From positions 1,644,001 to 1,708,000 of the forward strand of contig CATOTC010000001.1 in NCBI GenBank assembly GCA_951812975.1: a stretch of DNA of 64,000 bases, given 5' to 3'. Of the stretch, positions 37,254-46,015 are shown in pieces. Position 1 is the stretch's first letter, and each line of letters begins with the position of its first letter. The notes under the pieces were generated by a model, which was not told where the DNA came from, did not search any database, and saw only the letters and a program-made list of their open reading frames with translations. The DNA is from an uncultured Acidimicrobiales bacterium. Its GTDB lineage: Bacteria > Actinomycetota > Acidimicrobiia > Acidimicrobiales > Aldehydirespiratoraceae. A program made the translations under genes and the position numbers.

Positions 37254-39263
37254 ATGGACCCCCAGCGTGAGGAGGGACTGCCCGGCAACCCTCGCCTCCT
37301 GACAGCGGTATCGGTGCAGGCGGCGGGTCTGGCGTCACCGTTGCCGGTCCTGTTGTTCCGCCGCACCGAGATAGCCGACCACTTCAGTCTGCTGGGGGCG
37401 ATCGTCGGCGAGGGCGCTCTGCTGGGCGCGGTCACTGTGCTGGCAGCTCTGGTTGTACCCCGGCTGCGTGACAAGCTCCCGGCCGGGGCGCTGCTGGTGC
37501 TCGGAGGGTTGATCGCTGCGCTGGGTCTGGCTCTGATGGCCTCCACAACACAGTTTGGAACCTTCGTGGCCGGTGGTGTGCTGTTGGCTGTGGGATCGGC
37601 GCCGGGGCTGGTCGTCCACCGGATCCTGGTGGCGACCGACGAACGCTTCGCAGACCGGTTCCGCACGCTCTCGTGGTATTGGGCTGCGGTCGCCTCGGGC
37701 GTTTCGCTGCCGCTGGTGCTGCGGGTGTTCGGTCCCGTCGATTTCGACACGCTGCTGTGGGTGAGCGCAGCGCTGGTGCTGGTCGGCACGTTGCTGGTCA
37801 GCCGACACGGGCTGGTCCACGACGAAGACCTTGAAGTGGAAGACACCGTGGCCCGTACCGATGTGCCGTGGGCCCGCCGCGCCCACGGAGCGGCCTTCGC
37901 GGGTGGTGCAGTGGTTGTGGGCGGAGCCGACGCGGCACAGTCGCTGCTGTTGGGTCAGTGGCAGCGCAGCGGCACCCAGACTGCGGCGGTGTTAGCAGCC
38001 GGGGCCTTGGCAGCGGCGCTCATCGGCGGGTTCGGACCCTGGTACCACCGTCTGCACCGACTGCTCGGCGGTCGCCGGGCCGACGCTGTGGGAACCAACC
38101 TGCTGGTCGGGGGGCTGCTGGTCACGCTGGGCGGCCTGTCGTTCACCTACATCGGGCTGGTGGTGTGCTGGCTCGTGGCCGGTGGAGCACTCGGCTTGGC
38201 GGCCGCGGGACTGGACGCCTCGGCGTTCACTCCGCTCGCCCCCGCACTGCGCCGCAGAGTGGCTGCGCGGCAGGTTCTCTGGGCCGGTGTCGGCGCACTG
38301 TTCGTGTCGCTGGTCAACGCAGTGATCATCGGCGGCTGGTCCGACCAGTGGAAGATCGCCTGGGTCGGGCTGCTGTTCGTGGCGGTGGGCTGGGGTGTGC
38401 GCCGTTTCGCGCCCTCCGCTCGTGACGCGGCGACCGCCGTGGCCCAGGCCCAGGCCACAACCGTGCCCCGCCGGGTCTACGCGCGGCAGAGTGCCGAAGG
38501 CGGGCCTGAGGCACCTCCGCTGCTCTCGGTCGAACAGGTGTCGGTGGCCTATGAAACCGTGCAGGTCCTGTTCGACGTGGACCTTCGGGTCGACGAGGGA
38601 GCGGTCGTTGCGCTGCTCGGCACCAACGGCGCGGGCAAGACCACGCTGCTGCGAGCGGTCTCCGGGCTTGAACCGACCATCGGCGGGCGGATCGTCTACG
38701 CCGGGCTCGACATCACCAAGACCCGCCCCACCTGGCGCGTTGGAATGGGGCTGCACCAGATCGTCGGGGGAGAGACGGCGGTAGGCCCGCTGACAGTGTC
38801 CGAGAATCTGCGTCTGTTCGGCCATGCGGCCCCCGAACCGACCCGCAGCGAAGCCTTTGCCGAGGCCATTGCCGAGGTCTACGAGCTGTTCCCCCGTCTG
38901 GCCGAACGGTCCGGCCAGCGCGCAGACACTCTGTCGGGCGGTGAGAAACAGATGCTCTCACTGGCGAAGTCCATCATCGTGCCTCCCCGGCTGCTGATGA
39001 TCGACGAGTTCTCTCTGGGCCTGGCGCCCACGGTGATCGCCGATCTGCTGCCGGTTGTCCGCCGAATCGCCGACCGGGGCTCGGCTGTGCTGCTGGTCGA
39101 GCAGTCGGTCAACATCGCGCTCGCCGTCGCCGACCACGCCTATGTGATGGAGAAGGGGGAGATCGGCCACTCGGGCACGACCGAGGAGTTCCGGGCCAAG
39201 CCCAACCTCCTGCAGGCCGCCTACCTCGAGGGGCTCGCCGGCGCCCTGGACGCGGACCGGTAG
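37254..39263 (+). CDS. Fusion: 12-TM MFS-like domain plus LivF-type ABC ATPase
   Basis: 669 residues. Residues ~15-400 contain about 12 hydrophobic helices with MFS-like spacing and a charged central loop (RHGLVHDEDLEVEDTVARTD). Residues ~425-660 are a LivF-type ATPase: Walker A LLGTNGAGKTTLLRAVSG, signature LSGGEKQMLSLAKSI, Walker B RLLMIDEFSLGLAP, and the switch His replaced by Gln in LLVEQSVNIALAV as usual for LivF. Ordinary LivF has no membrane domain. The fusion may recruit a second transporter or a membrane-embedded partner to the Liv complex. Confidence 0.85.
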   Translation: MDPQREEGLPGNPRLLTAVSVQAAGLASPLPVLLFRRTEIADHFSLLGAIVGEGALLGAVTVLAALVVPRLRDKLPAGALLVLGGLIAALGLALMASTTQFGTFVAGGVLLAVGSAPGLVVHRILVATDERFADRFRTLSWYWAAVASGVSLPLVLRVFGPVDFDTLLWVSAALVLVGTLLVSRHGLVHDEDLEVEDTVARTDVPWARRAHGAAFAGGAVVVGGADAAQSLLLGQWQRSGTQTAAVLAAGALAAALIGGFGPWYHRLHRLLGGRRADAVGTNLLVGGLLVTLGGLSFTYIGLVVCWLVAGGALGLAAAGLDASAFTPLAPALRRRVAARQVLWAGVGALFVSLVNAVIIGGWSDQWKIAWVGLLFVAVGWGVRRFAPSARDAATAVAQAQATTVPRRVYARQSAEGGPEAPPLLSVEQVSVAYETVQVLFDVDLRVDEGAVVALLGTNGAGKTTLLRAVSGLEPTIGGRIVYAGLDITKTRPTWRVGMGLHQIVGGETAVGPLTVSENLRLFGHAAPEPTRSEAFAEAIAEVYELFPRLAERSGQRADTLSGGEKQMLSLAKSIIVPPRLLMIDEFSLGLAPTVIADLLPVVRRIADRGSAVLLVEQSVNIALAVADHAYVMEKGEIGHSGTTEEFRAKPNLLQAAYLEGLAGALDADR

Positions 39264-39267
39264 AACC

Positions 39268-42054
39268 GTGCCTTTGTTCGACATCTCCGGGTTCGACATA
39301 TCCGGCCCGCTGCTGCTGCTGGGCTCGATCTTCGGCATCGGTTACGCCCTGCTGGGCATCGGCTTGGTGCTGGCCTACCGATCCAGCGGCTTCATCAACT
39401 TCGCGCACGGCTCGATCGGCCTGGTTGCCGCCTCGATGATGTCGGTCGTGGTCAACGACTACGGCGTGCCCTACTGGCTCGGTTTCGTCGGAGCGCTGAT
39501 CGTGGCGGCTCTGCTGGCTGCGGGCGTGGAATCATTCGTGGTTCGCAAGCTGTCGGCGGCCCCCAAGGTCCTGTCGATGGTCGCCACCCTGGGTGCTGCC
39601 CAAGCGCTGCTGCTGCTGGCTCTTTCGTTCTCCAAGGGCGGCCTGGGGGGCGGCAGCTTCCCGCAGCCTCCGTTCTTCCCGGAGTTCGACCTCACCGTCT
39701 ACGTCTCGCCCTCCTCGACAGCACTGCTCTGCCTGTCGCCGCTGGTGGTGGCCGGGCTCTATGTGTTCTTGCAGCGCAGCCGGTACGGCCTGGCGATCCG
39801 GGGCGCCGCGGCCAATCCCGACTCGGCGACGCTGGCAGGGGCCGACCCGCGGCACATGGCGATGCTGTCGTGGGCCCTCGCGGGAGCCATCGCCGCGTTC
39901 GCGGCGATGCTGATCATCGGCAACCAGTCGACTGTGACCGCCGATGCGTTGGGTCCCGACTTCATCGTGCGCGGCCTGGCGGTGGCCGCGTTGGCGCGCT
40001 TCGCCAACCTGCCAGCGGCATTGGCCTCCGGGCTGGGAATCGGGATCGTCGAGCAGATCCTGGCCTCCAACCCCGAAGCCACCGGCTGGTTCGAAGTGGC
40101 ATTGTTCGTACTGATCCTGCTCGGAGTGGCGCTTCAGGTGCGTTCGGGTCGTGAACAGCCCGAACGCTGGTCGAGCCTGGCGCCGAACCGCCGGCTGCCC
40201 GATTCGTACCGCGACGTTTGGCTGATCCGGAACCTGGCCTGGGTGACCGGGGCTGTCGGCGTGGTCGTTGCGCTCGTGGTTCCGCTGCTGATGAGCAATC
40301 GTTCGGCGTTCGTGTTGTCGACCATTGTCGCCTTCGCCACCATCGGCATCTCGGTCAGCTTCCTGACTGGTCTGGCCGGTCAGCTCTCGCTGGGGCAGGT
40401 CGCCTTCGCAGCGATCGGTGCTGTCGTTGGAGTTCGGGTTGCCACCGAGACCGGCAGCCTGATCCTGGGGCTGCTGTGCGGCGGGATCACCGCGGCGTTG
40501 GTGTCTGCGGCGGTGGGGTTGCCCGCTCTGAGGGTGCAGGGTCTGCTTCTGGCGATCGCCACGCTGGCCTTCGCCCTGGCGACGTTCAGTTGGCTGCTGC
40601 GGCAGGACTGGGCCTTCGGCGCGGGGCTGTCGTCGCGGCCGGTCAGCGTGGTGGGCATCGATCTCGGCACCTCGCGCAGGTTCTATTTCGCGGCTCTGCT
40701 GACGTTCGTGATGGTGCTTGCCATTGCCCATGTGCTGCGTCGTTCGTCTTTCGGCCGGTCGCTCATCGCGGTCCGCGACAACGCCCCTGCGGCTCGGGTG
40801 CTCCAGATCGCTCCGCGTCGCCTGCTGTTGGCCGCCTACGGATTCTCGGGATTCGTCGCCGGGGTCGGCGGGGTGGTCCTGGCGATGAGCAACACGTTCG
40901 TCTCGCGCAGCATCTTCACCCCGAGCGACAGCATCAACGTTGTGTCGTTGGCTGTCATCGGCGGCCTCTCGGAGCTGACCGGGCCTCTCCTCGGGGCTGC
41001 CTACCTGATTGGTATCCGGGAGTTCTTCGACCTTGAGCTGTCGGCGCTGGCCGGGCTCAACGCGGCGTGGTTGATCCTGATCCTCGAACAGCCGCGCGGC
41101 CTGCACGGTCTGCTGAGCACGACCCGCGGCAACCTCATCGACCAGATCGCCCGGTTGCACGGTATCGACCCCGTTGCCGCCCGGTCAGAACAAAGCGACG
41201 TTGAAGCCGGCTCGACGGTGGTGACAGTCGCCCCCACTGAGCACCCCAGACCCGCCGACGATGTGATGCTGGAAGTGCGCGGCATCAGCAAGCGGTTCGG
41301 TGACCTGGTTGCTGTAGACGATGTGTCGTTGCAGGTCCGCGCCGGCGAGACGCTGGGGTTGATAGGACCCAACGGCGCGGGCAAGACAACCCTGTTCGAG
41401 CTGGTCAGCGGGTATCTGCGTGCCGATGCCGGCACAGTGGTCTTCGACGGTGCAGACATCACCCGCCTGCTACCGGAGGCTCGCAGCCGAGCGGGTCTGG
41501 TGCGCTCGTTCCAGAACGCCTCTTTGTTTCCCACGATGACCGCTCGAGACATCATCTTCCTGGCCAACAAACGAGCCGCGGGACACAGTCTTGTGGTCGG
41601 CGGATCGGCAGCCGAACGCCGAATCGAGGATGAAACCTCCGAGACGCTGGCGATGTTCGGTCTCAGTGGGTTGGCTGACCAGCCCGTGAGCCTGTTGTCG
41701 ACGGGCACCCGCCGCCTGGTCGAGTTGGCGGCCAACGTCGCCCTTCGGCCCAGGCTGCTGCTGATGGACGAACCCTCGGCCGGCATCGCCCAAGCCGAGA
41801 CGGAAGCACTGGGGGCAGTGATCACACAGATCCGCGACGCCTACCAGATGACCCTGGTGGTGATCGAGCACGACATGCCGCTGCTGAGCTCTGTCTGTGA
41901 CCGGTTGGTCGCCATGGAGACTGGTTCCGTCATCGCCGAGGGCACCCCGAGCGAGGTCCAAGCCGACGCCGCCGTGGTGCGCAGCTACCTCGGAGGCGAC
42001 CTGACGGCCATAGCCCGCAGCGGCTCCGCGGCCGGCAGCGAAGGTGAGCGCTAG
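39268..42054 (+). CDS. Fusion: LivH-LivM permeases plus LivG-type ABC ATPase
   Basis: 928 residues, 4 bp after the previous stop. Residues ~8-300 are LivH-like (YALLGIGLVLAYRSSGFINFAHG; AIRGAAANPDSATLAGADPRHM). Residues ~320-620 are LivM-like (TGLAGQLSLGQVAFAAIGA; GRSLIAVRDNAPAARVLQI; VSLAVIGGLSELTGPLLGA). Residues ~665-925 are LivG-like: Walker A GLIGPNGAGKTTLFELVSG, Walker B LLLMDEPSAGI, and H-loop VVIEHDMPLL. The ABC signature reads LLSTGTRRLVELA instead of LSxGQ, a notable deviation. Together with the preceding gene and the lipoprotein this completes one importer in three polypeptides. Confidence 0.9.
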   Translation: MPLFDISGFDISGPLLLLGSIFGIGYALLGIGLVLAYRSSGFINFAHGSIGLVAASMMSVVVNDYGVPYWLGFVGALIVAALLAAGVESFVVRKLSAAPKVLSMVATLGAAQALLLLALSFSKGGLGGGSFPQPPFFPEFDLTVYVSPSSTALLCLSPLVVAGLYVFLQRSRYGLAIRGAAANPDSATLAGADPRHMAMLSWALAGAIAAFAAMLIIGNQSTVTADALGPDFIVRGLAVAALARFANLPAALASGLGIGIVEQILASNPEATGWFEVALFVLILLGVALQVRSGREQPERWSSLAPNRRLPDSYRDVWLIRNLAWVTGAVGVVVALVVPLLMSNRSAFVLSTIVAFATIGISVSFLTGLAGQLSLGQVAFAAIGAVVGVRVATETGSLILGLLCGGITAALVSAAVGLPALRVQGLLLAIATLAFALATFSWLLRQDWAFGAGLSSRPVSVVGIDLGTSRRFYFAALLTFVMVLAIAHVLRRSSFGRSLIAVRDNAPAARVLQIAPRRLLLAAYGFSGFVAGVGGVVLAMSNTFVSRSIFTPSDSINVVSLAVIGGLSELTGPLLGAAYLIGIREFFDLELSALAGLNAAWLILILEQPRGLHGLLSTTRGNLIDQIARLHGIDPVAARSEQSDVEAGSTVVTVAPTEHPRPADDVMLEVRGISKRFGDLVAVDDVSLQVRAGETLGLIGPNGAGKTTLFELVSGYLRADAGTVVFDGADITRLLPEARSRAGLVRSFQNASLFPTMTARDIIFLANKRAAGHSLVVGGSAAERRIEDETSETLAMFGLSGLADQPVSLLSTGTRRLVELAANVALRPRLLLMDEPSAGIAQAETEALGAVITQIRDAYQMTLVVIEHDMPLLSSVCDRLVAMETGSVIAEGTPSEVQADAAVVRSYLGGDLTAIARSGSAAGSEGER

Positions 42055-42189
42055 GAGGCCGAGCGGATTGCTCTCGCACACGGGAGCGACCGAACGAGGC
42101 CGTGGCCCGCGCGGCCCGCCTGGGGCCCTAGTGGCCCCGTGAGCTCGGCGAACAAGAACGGCACGCGGAGCGCAGCGAACAAGAGCGGT
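42055..42189 (+). repeat. Long inverted repeat, left arm
   Basis: About 130 bp whose reverse complement is found at 44549-44683 at roughly 80-85 percent identity, including ACCGAACGAGGCCGTGGCCC and GAGCGCAGCGAACAAGAGCG. The two arms enclose arsC, the SDR gene and the hydrolase gene, all on the minus strand. Starts right after the transporter stop codon and ends at the arsC stop codon. Confidence 0.75.
42120..42141 (+). terminator. Hairpin after the transporter operon
   Basis: GGGGCC-CTAGT-GGCCCC forms a perfect GC-rich stem about 70 bp past the stop codon of the fused transporter gene. No T run follows, so it would be a weak or factor-assisted terminator, possibly serving both strands. Confidence 0.35.
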
Positions 42190-42609
42190 CTAAGAAGCTG
42201 GATTCATCCCGAGAATGACCAATAGGGCCTCCACACGGCCCTTGATGTCGTCCCGAATGGGCCGCACTGCCTCAATGGAGCGCCCAGCGGGGTCGTCCAG
42301 TTCCCAATCCTCGTAACGCTTGGTGGGGTAGACGGGGCAAGCATCTCCGCAGCCCATACTCACGATCACGTCGGCGGTTCGGGCCATTTCATCGGTCCAC
42401 AGTCTGGGGTGCTCTGCGGAGATGTCGATTCCCTCCTCGGCCATGGCCGCGACTGCCACCGGGTTGGTCTCGGTACCCGGGTTTGAACCGGCGCTGAACA
42501 CCTCAACCCGGTCCCCGGCGAGATGGCGGAGGAAACCGGCCGCCATCTGGGAGCGCCCGGCGTTGTGAACACACAGGAACAGAACCCCGGGCCGGTCCGA
42601 GGGGCTCAC
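42190..42609 (-). CDS. arsC: Arsenate reductase, low-molecular-weight phosphatase fold
   Basis: 139 residues from GTG 42609 (MSPSDRPGVLFLC); an ATG at 42681 would add 24 residues that read like duplicated junction sequence. The P-loop CVHNAGRSQMAAGFL has the CX5R motif, and DVIVSMGCGDACPVYP carries the extra cysteine pair of mycothiol/thioredoxin-coupled arsenate reductases. KRYEDWELDDPAG supplies the general-acid Asp. It reduces arsenate to arsenite. No arsenite pump or ArsR lies nearby, so its presence in this cassette is unexplained. Confidence 0.85.
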   Translation of the reverse strand: MSPSDRPGVLFLCVHNAGRSQMAAGFLRHLAGDRVEVFSAGSNPGTETNPVAVAAMAEEGIDISAEHPRLWTDEMARTADVIVSMGCGDACPVYPTKRYEDWELDDPAGRSIEAVRPIRDDIKGRVEALLVILGMNPAS

Positions 42610-42683
42610 CGTCAGGCGTCCTTGACCCCGACGAACAGCTCCGAAGAGATCGACGAGAACCCCCACGAAGTCGAGGTTCATCG

Positions 42684-43490
42684 TCAGGCGTCCTTGACGT
42701 CGACGAACAGGTCGCGTTTGCGGAACGCCGCGGTCATGAACCGGGCGAAAGCCTTGCGACGGGTGAGCCACACCACGCGGGCGCCGGACTTGTCGGCGGC
42801 GAGGATGTGGTCGGCCAGCCAGGGGGTGACGGTGTGGACCTTGTCGCCGAGAATGTTGAAGATCTTCTTGGACTTCTCCCACTGTTCTGAGGTGAGGTCG
42901 TAGTCGCCGGTGAGCAGGTCGGTCACGACGATCCCCGGCGAGACAGTGCAGATCTGCACAGCAGTGTCGGCGGTGTCTTTGCGCAGGGCCTTCTGCAGGT
43001 AGCGCACCGCACGCTTGGTCGCGCCGTAGGCCGCCATGCCGGGTTGTGTGGCGCCGTCGGACCCGAACCCCTCGGTGTTCCAGACCTGCCCGTGGTCCTG
43101 GCGCACCATGTTGGAGACCGCGGTCTTGCTGGCCAGCAGCGTGCCCGTGAGGTTGGTGTCGACCAGCGCGGCAAGTTCATCGTCGCTCTGTTCCCACAGA
43201 GGTTCACGCCCGATGCTGACCCCGGCGTTGTTGATCCATATGTCGACCCCGCCGAAAGCCTCTGCGGCGTGGTCCCACAGTTCTTGGAGCTGTCCGGGGT
43301 CGGTGATGTCGCAGGCCCTGCCACAGACCTTGGACTCCCCGTAGTACTCGCCGAGTTCAGCCACCACCGCCGCCACGCTTCCGGCTGAGCGTCCACTGAC
43401 GGCCACCTGGCATTGGCGCTTCAGGAACTCGCGGGCCAATCCGTTGCCGATCCCCCTGGTGCTCCCCGTGATCACGATGCGCTTGCCCAT
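42684..43490 (-). CDS. Short-chain dehydrogenase resembling chlorophyll b reductase (NYC1/NOL type)
   Basis: 268 residues, ATG at 43490. Rossmann motif VITGSTRGIGNGLAREFL, IWINNAGVSIG, and catalytic YGATK. The stretch TNLTGTLLASKTAVSNMV then WNTEGFGSDGATQPGMAAYG closely recalls plant NYC1/NOL chlorophyll b reductases, which have TNL.G...CT.....M and FN.DG.GS.G..TP...YG. That plant enzyme reduces the C7 formyl of chlorophyll b. General SDR function is certain; the chlorophyll b reductase likeness is my reading and needs a tree. It sits between arsC and the hydrolase inside the inverted-repeat cassette. Confidence 0.75.
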   Translation of the reverse strand: MGKRIVITGSTRGIGNGLAREFLKRQCQVAVSGRSAGSVAAVVAELGEYYGESKVCGRACDITDPGQLQELWDHAAEAFGGVDIWINNAGVSIGREPLWEQSDDELAALVDTNLTGTLLASKTAVSNMVRQDHGQVWNTEGFGSDGATQPGMAAYGATKRAVRYLQKALRKDTADTAVQICTVSPGIVVTDLLTGDYDLTSEQWEKSKKIFNILGDKVHTVTPWLADHILAADKSGARVVWLTRRKAFARFMTAAFRKRDLFVDVKDA

Positions 43491-43529
43491 TGAATCCCTT
43501 TCGGTTCAGACTTTAGGGGAGAGGCGGGT

Positions 43530-44492
43530 TCAGCGCCGTCTCCAGTGGTTCACCAGACGGTGCTCGACGAGGTGCTCCAGAGTGGTGGTCGCCGTCCGCC
43601 CCAGGCTTGTGGCGACGAAAGCGGCGATGAGGTCGCCGAGCAGTGCCCGGACTGCGGGATCGGCATTGACAGGATCAACCTCGAGGAAGGTACGGCCGCT
43701 GGTGGTGTCAAGCGGCCAACAGATTGCGAAATGGCCCGCGTCGGTCAACTCGACCAGCCATGAGTCTCCGTGGTCGCGTGCGATGCCCTCGTCGAAGGTT
43801 CGCCTGATGGGGTCGTGGACCGCGTCGTGCGTGGTTGAGCGGTAGCGGTCGCTGCTTGCTGCGATGACCCCGTCGGCAGTCCCTGCCAGCAGCATCACCG
43901 GCACTTCGGCGGGTGCTGCCACCACAGCACTCTCGCCGTGTCCCAGGGTGGCAGCGGTCATGGTGTGCGCGCCGTAGGTGAACACCGCTTTCAGGCCCGG
44001 TACCCAGGCCGGGTCGCTGTTGTGCAGCGCCACGGTGCCACCGGCTGAGTGGCCTCCGAGGACCACACTGCCGAGGTCCAACAGCCCGGTTACGGGGCTG
44101 TCGTCGTGCCCGGCGCCGTTGAGACGGTTCAGCAGCGGTTCGAGAACCGTGGACGAAGGCCGGGTGCCGATCGTGTCGGGGAGCAGCGCGGTCATGTCGA
44201 TGCCGGGGGTGATGCCCCGGCCCGCAGGCCCGAGCGATCCGACAGCGGTGTAGGTCACCACGCAGATTCCGTCGGCCACGAGTCGGTAGGCGAGCCAGCG
44301 GTATCCGTCCGGGGTCACGTTGATCCCCGGCATCATCACCACAACCGGCCAGGGATCGGGCGTTTGGATCGGCGGGACGCGCCCCGTCAACCGAGCTTCT
44401 GTGAACCGTTGATCGTCGCCGGGGTAGTACAACGTGCCCACCGCTGCGTCTTCGTCGGCCTCAAACGCGAAGTGCCACCCGCGAACGATCAT
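43530..44492 (-). CDS. Alpha/beta hydrolase, chlorophyllase / dienelactone-hydrolase-like
   Basis: 320 residues, ATG at 44492. The oxyanion strand WPVVVMMPGINVTPDGYRWLA is followed by a nucleophile elbow VVLGGHSAGGTVAL, acid Asp in LLAGTADGVI, and His in LTDAGHFAI. The arrangement and the GHSxGG elbow are shared with chlorophyllases and PET-hydrolase-like lipases. No signal peptide, so it acts in the cytoplasm. Directly upstream of the SDR gene (39 bp) and probably co-transcribed. De-esterification of phytol or a porphyrin ester is a reasonable but unproven role. Confidence 0.75.
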   Translation of the reverse strand: MIVRGWHFAFEADEDAAVGTLYYPGDDQRFTEARLTGRVPPIQTPDPWPVVVMMPGINVTPDGYRWLAYRLVADGICVVTYTAVGSLGPAGRGITPGIDMTALLPDTIGTRPSSTVLEPLLNRLNGAGHDDSPVTGLLDLGSVVLGGHSAGGTVALHNSDPAWVPGLKAVFTYGAHTMTAATLGHGESAVVAAPAEVPVMLLAGTADGVIAASSDRYRSTTHDAVHDPIRRTFDEGIARDHGDSWLVELTDAGHFAICWPLDTTSGRTFLEVDPVNADPAVRALLGDLIAAFVATSLGRTATTTLEHLVEHRLVNHWRRR

Positions 44493-44548
44493 GATTCAGC
44501 CTAGAACGTGCGCGGATTGAAAAATTGTCGGTGCGTCGAGACCTGTTG

Positions 44549-44683
44549 TCTTCCGCTCTTGTTCACTACGCGTGCCTCCCGCTCTTGTTCGCTGCGCTCA
44601 CGGGCCGCGAGGCCGCGGGCGGGCCGCTCGGGCCACGGCCTCGTTCGGTCGCGGCCGTGTGCGGATCATTCCGCTCGGCCTCT
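44549..44683 (-). repeat. Long inverted repeat, right arm
   Basis: Reverse complement of 42055-42189. It lies between the hydrolase start and operator 5, in the divergent promoter region, so inversion of the enclosed cassette would swap which promoter it faces. Confidence 0.75.
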
Positions 44684-44686
44684 GTT

Positions 44687-44714
44687 GGTTCCGCTCAGAG
44701 GAACGCGGTTTCAT
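44687..44714 (+). promoter_or_regulatory. Regulon operator 5
   Basis: GGTTCC-N7-GGAACG-CG-GTTTCAT, 30 bp upstream of the first lipocalin-like gene. It shares the identical core TTCCGCTCAGAGGAA with operator 3 in front of the IclR gene. Confidence 0.65.
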
Positions 44715-44744
44715 TAAGTGCTCCGGGGACTCTACGATTGTGCC

Positions 44745-45200
44745 ATGAGCGAACAGAAAAGCTACGGCCCCGCTTCAGACAAGCCCTACCAGTGTTTCAT
44801 GGGGCGCTGGGAGGGGCTGTGCAAGAGCTTCACCCCCGAAGGCGAGTTCCTCGAATCCAGCGCGGTGCACATGGACGTCTACTGGCTCGACGACCACACC
44901 TGGCACCTGCACGAACACTTCGAGAACCTCTACGGAGTAGGGGAGACCATCTTCGACACGCCCATCGGAGTCGAAGGCAGACGGTGCTTCGCCGACAGCG
45001 AACAGATCAGCCTCGAAGGCGCCGAACTCACGCCCTACAACTACGTTTTCACCATCGACAGCAGAGTCAGCAACACGATCGTCTACAACAACCACTACTT
45101 CCTGGATCCCGACACCCGCCGCATCATCACCCACAAAGTGCGTGACGGGAAGACCATCCTGTTCCAGATCCAGGACTTCGCCCGGATCCAACGGCCATGA
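44745..45200 (+). CDS. Lipocalin-like beta-barrel protein 1
   Basis: 151 residues from ATG 44745 (MSEQKSYG); the track start at 44718 is nine codons earlier without a better ribosome site. It opens with FMGRWEGLCKSFTPEGEF, the GxW strand that begins lipocalin-type barrels, and is strand-rich throughout (HTWHLHEHFENLYG, VSNTIVYNNHYFLDP). It resembles the DUF3598/CpcS-type lipocalins that bind tetrapyrroles in cyanobacteria and plants, but I cannot confirm the family. Starts a four-gene operon with 4-bp overlaps, under operator 5. Confidence 0.6.
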   Translation: MSEQKSYGPASDKPYQCFMGRWEGLCKSFTPEGEFLESSAVHMDVYWLDDHTWHLHEHFENLYGVGETIFDTPIGVEGRRCFADSEQISLEGAELTPYNYVFTIDSRVSNTIVYNNHYFLDPDTRRIITHKVRDGKTILFQIQDFARIQRP

Positions 45201-46015
45201 TCGTTCAACGAGCCCCCGGCGGGGTTGCTGACGCACCGCACTTCGTGATCGCAATGCATCAGCACACCTCCTTCGCAGGATCGCTCGCCGCGAACTTCGG
45301 CAACGACGACTTCGCCGGGCTGGAACCTGCTGAGCCGATGCAGTTCATCGTCGACCACCACGACCAGGGATGGGCCGACCTGGATGCGGCCGCCCCTCAG
45401 GACCCGGCGACGGGACTGCCATACAACCTCACAGCCACTCCGTTGCCGCAGATCGTCGCCACCTCGGCGGGTTCGCCGGCATTCAACGATGCCCACCATC
45501 CGTTCAGCGGCATCATCTCGTCGATGCACACCTACGGCCTGTATCGGGGACGCTACGGGCTGAGCGACAAGATCTTCCTCGACAGCATCGGCGAAGAGCT
45601 GCGCCCTGAAGTCGATGCCATGCTGGCTGCAGAAGAGGACCGTCAGAGCCGTCTCAAGGAACAGCTGGCGGTGAGCGACCCCGACCATGCAAGCGACGAG
45701 TACCTGTTCCACGCCTACAAGCAGCTCCAGTTCTTCGACACGCTCTCGCTCTACATGCACATGTCCCCCGAGGGCGAGAGAGGCGAATCTGAGTTCCACA
45801 ACGTGCCCCGGGCCGTCGGCGACGATGTGACCGTCTCAGTCGTGGAGCTGCCCGGCGCGGTCTATGCACTGGACCCGTATCCCTTCGCTCCCGATCAACT
45901 CGAATTGGCTACAGAGGGCCGATACCTCGCCCCGCAGCCGGCAGGCACCGACCTCGCCGCGATGCTGGCAACGACGCCGATCGAGGCGCAGACGGTGCAT
46001 CTGGTCCGGGCGTGA
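45197..46015 (+). CDS. DUF3891-like metal-binding protein
   Basis: 272 residues, ATGA overlap with the previous gene. His/Asp-rich motifs in the order IAMHQHTSFAGSLAANFG, IVDHHDQGWADLD and NDAHHPFSGIISSMHTYGLY match the DUF3891 pattern (QHa..a..a, eHD.GW..w, H). The residues look like a metal centre in an HD-like helical fold. No reaction is known for the family. Its tight coupling between lipocalin-like genes suggests a role in the ring-breakdown block. Confidence 0.7.
   Translation: MIVQRAPGGVADAPHFVIAMHQHTSFAGSLAANFGNDDFAGLEPAEPMQFIVDHHDQGWADLDAAAPQDPATGLPYNLTATPLPQIVATSAGSPAFNDAHHPFSGIISSMHTYGLYRGRYGLSDKIFLDSIGEELRPEVDAMLAAEEDRQSRLKEQLAVSDPDHASDEYLFHAYKQLQFFDTLSLYMHMSPEGERGESEFHNVPRAVGDDVTVSVVELPGAVYALDPYPFAPDQLELATEGRYLAPQPAGTDLAAMLATTPIEAQTVHLVRA

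Noticed and set aside
39532-41160. 542-residue minus-strand ORF
   Set aside because: Lies wholly antisense to the LivH-LivM fusion and is rich in Arg, Gln and His without any domain pattern.
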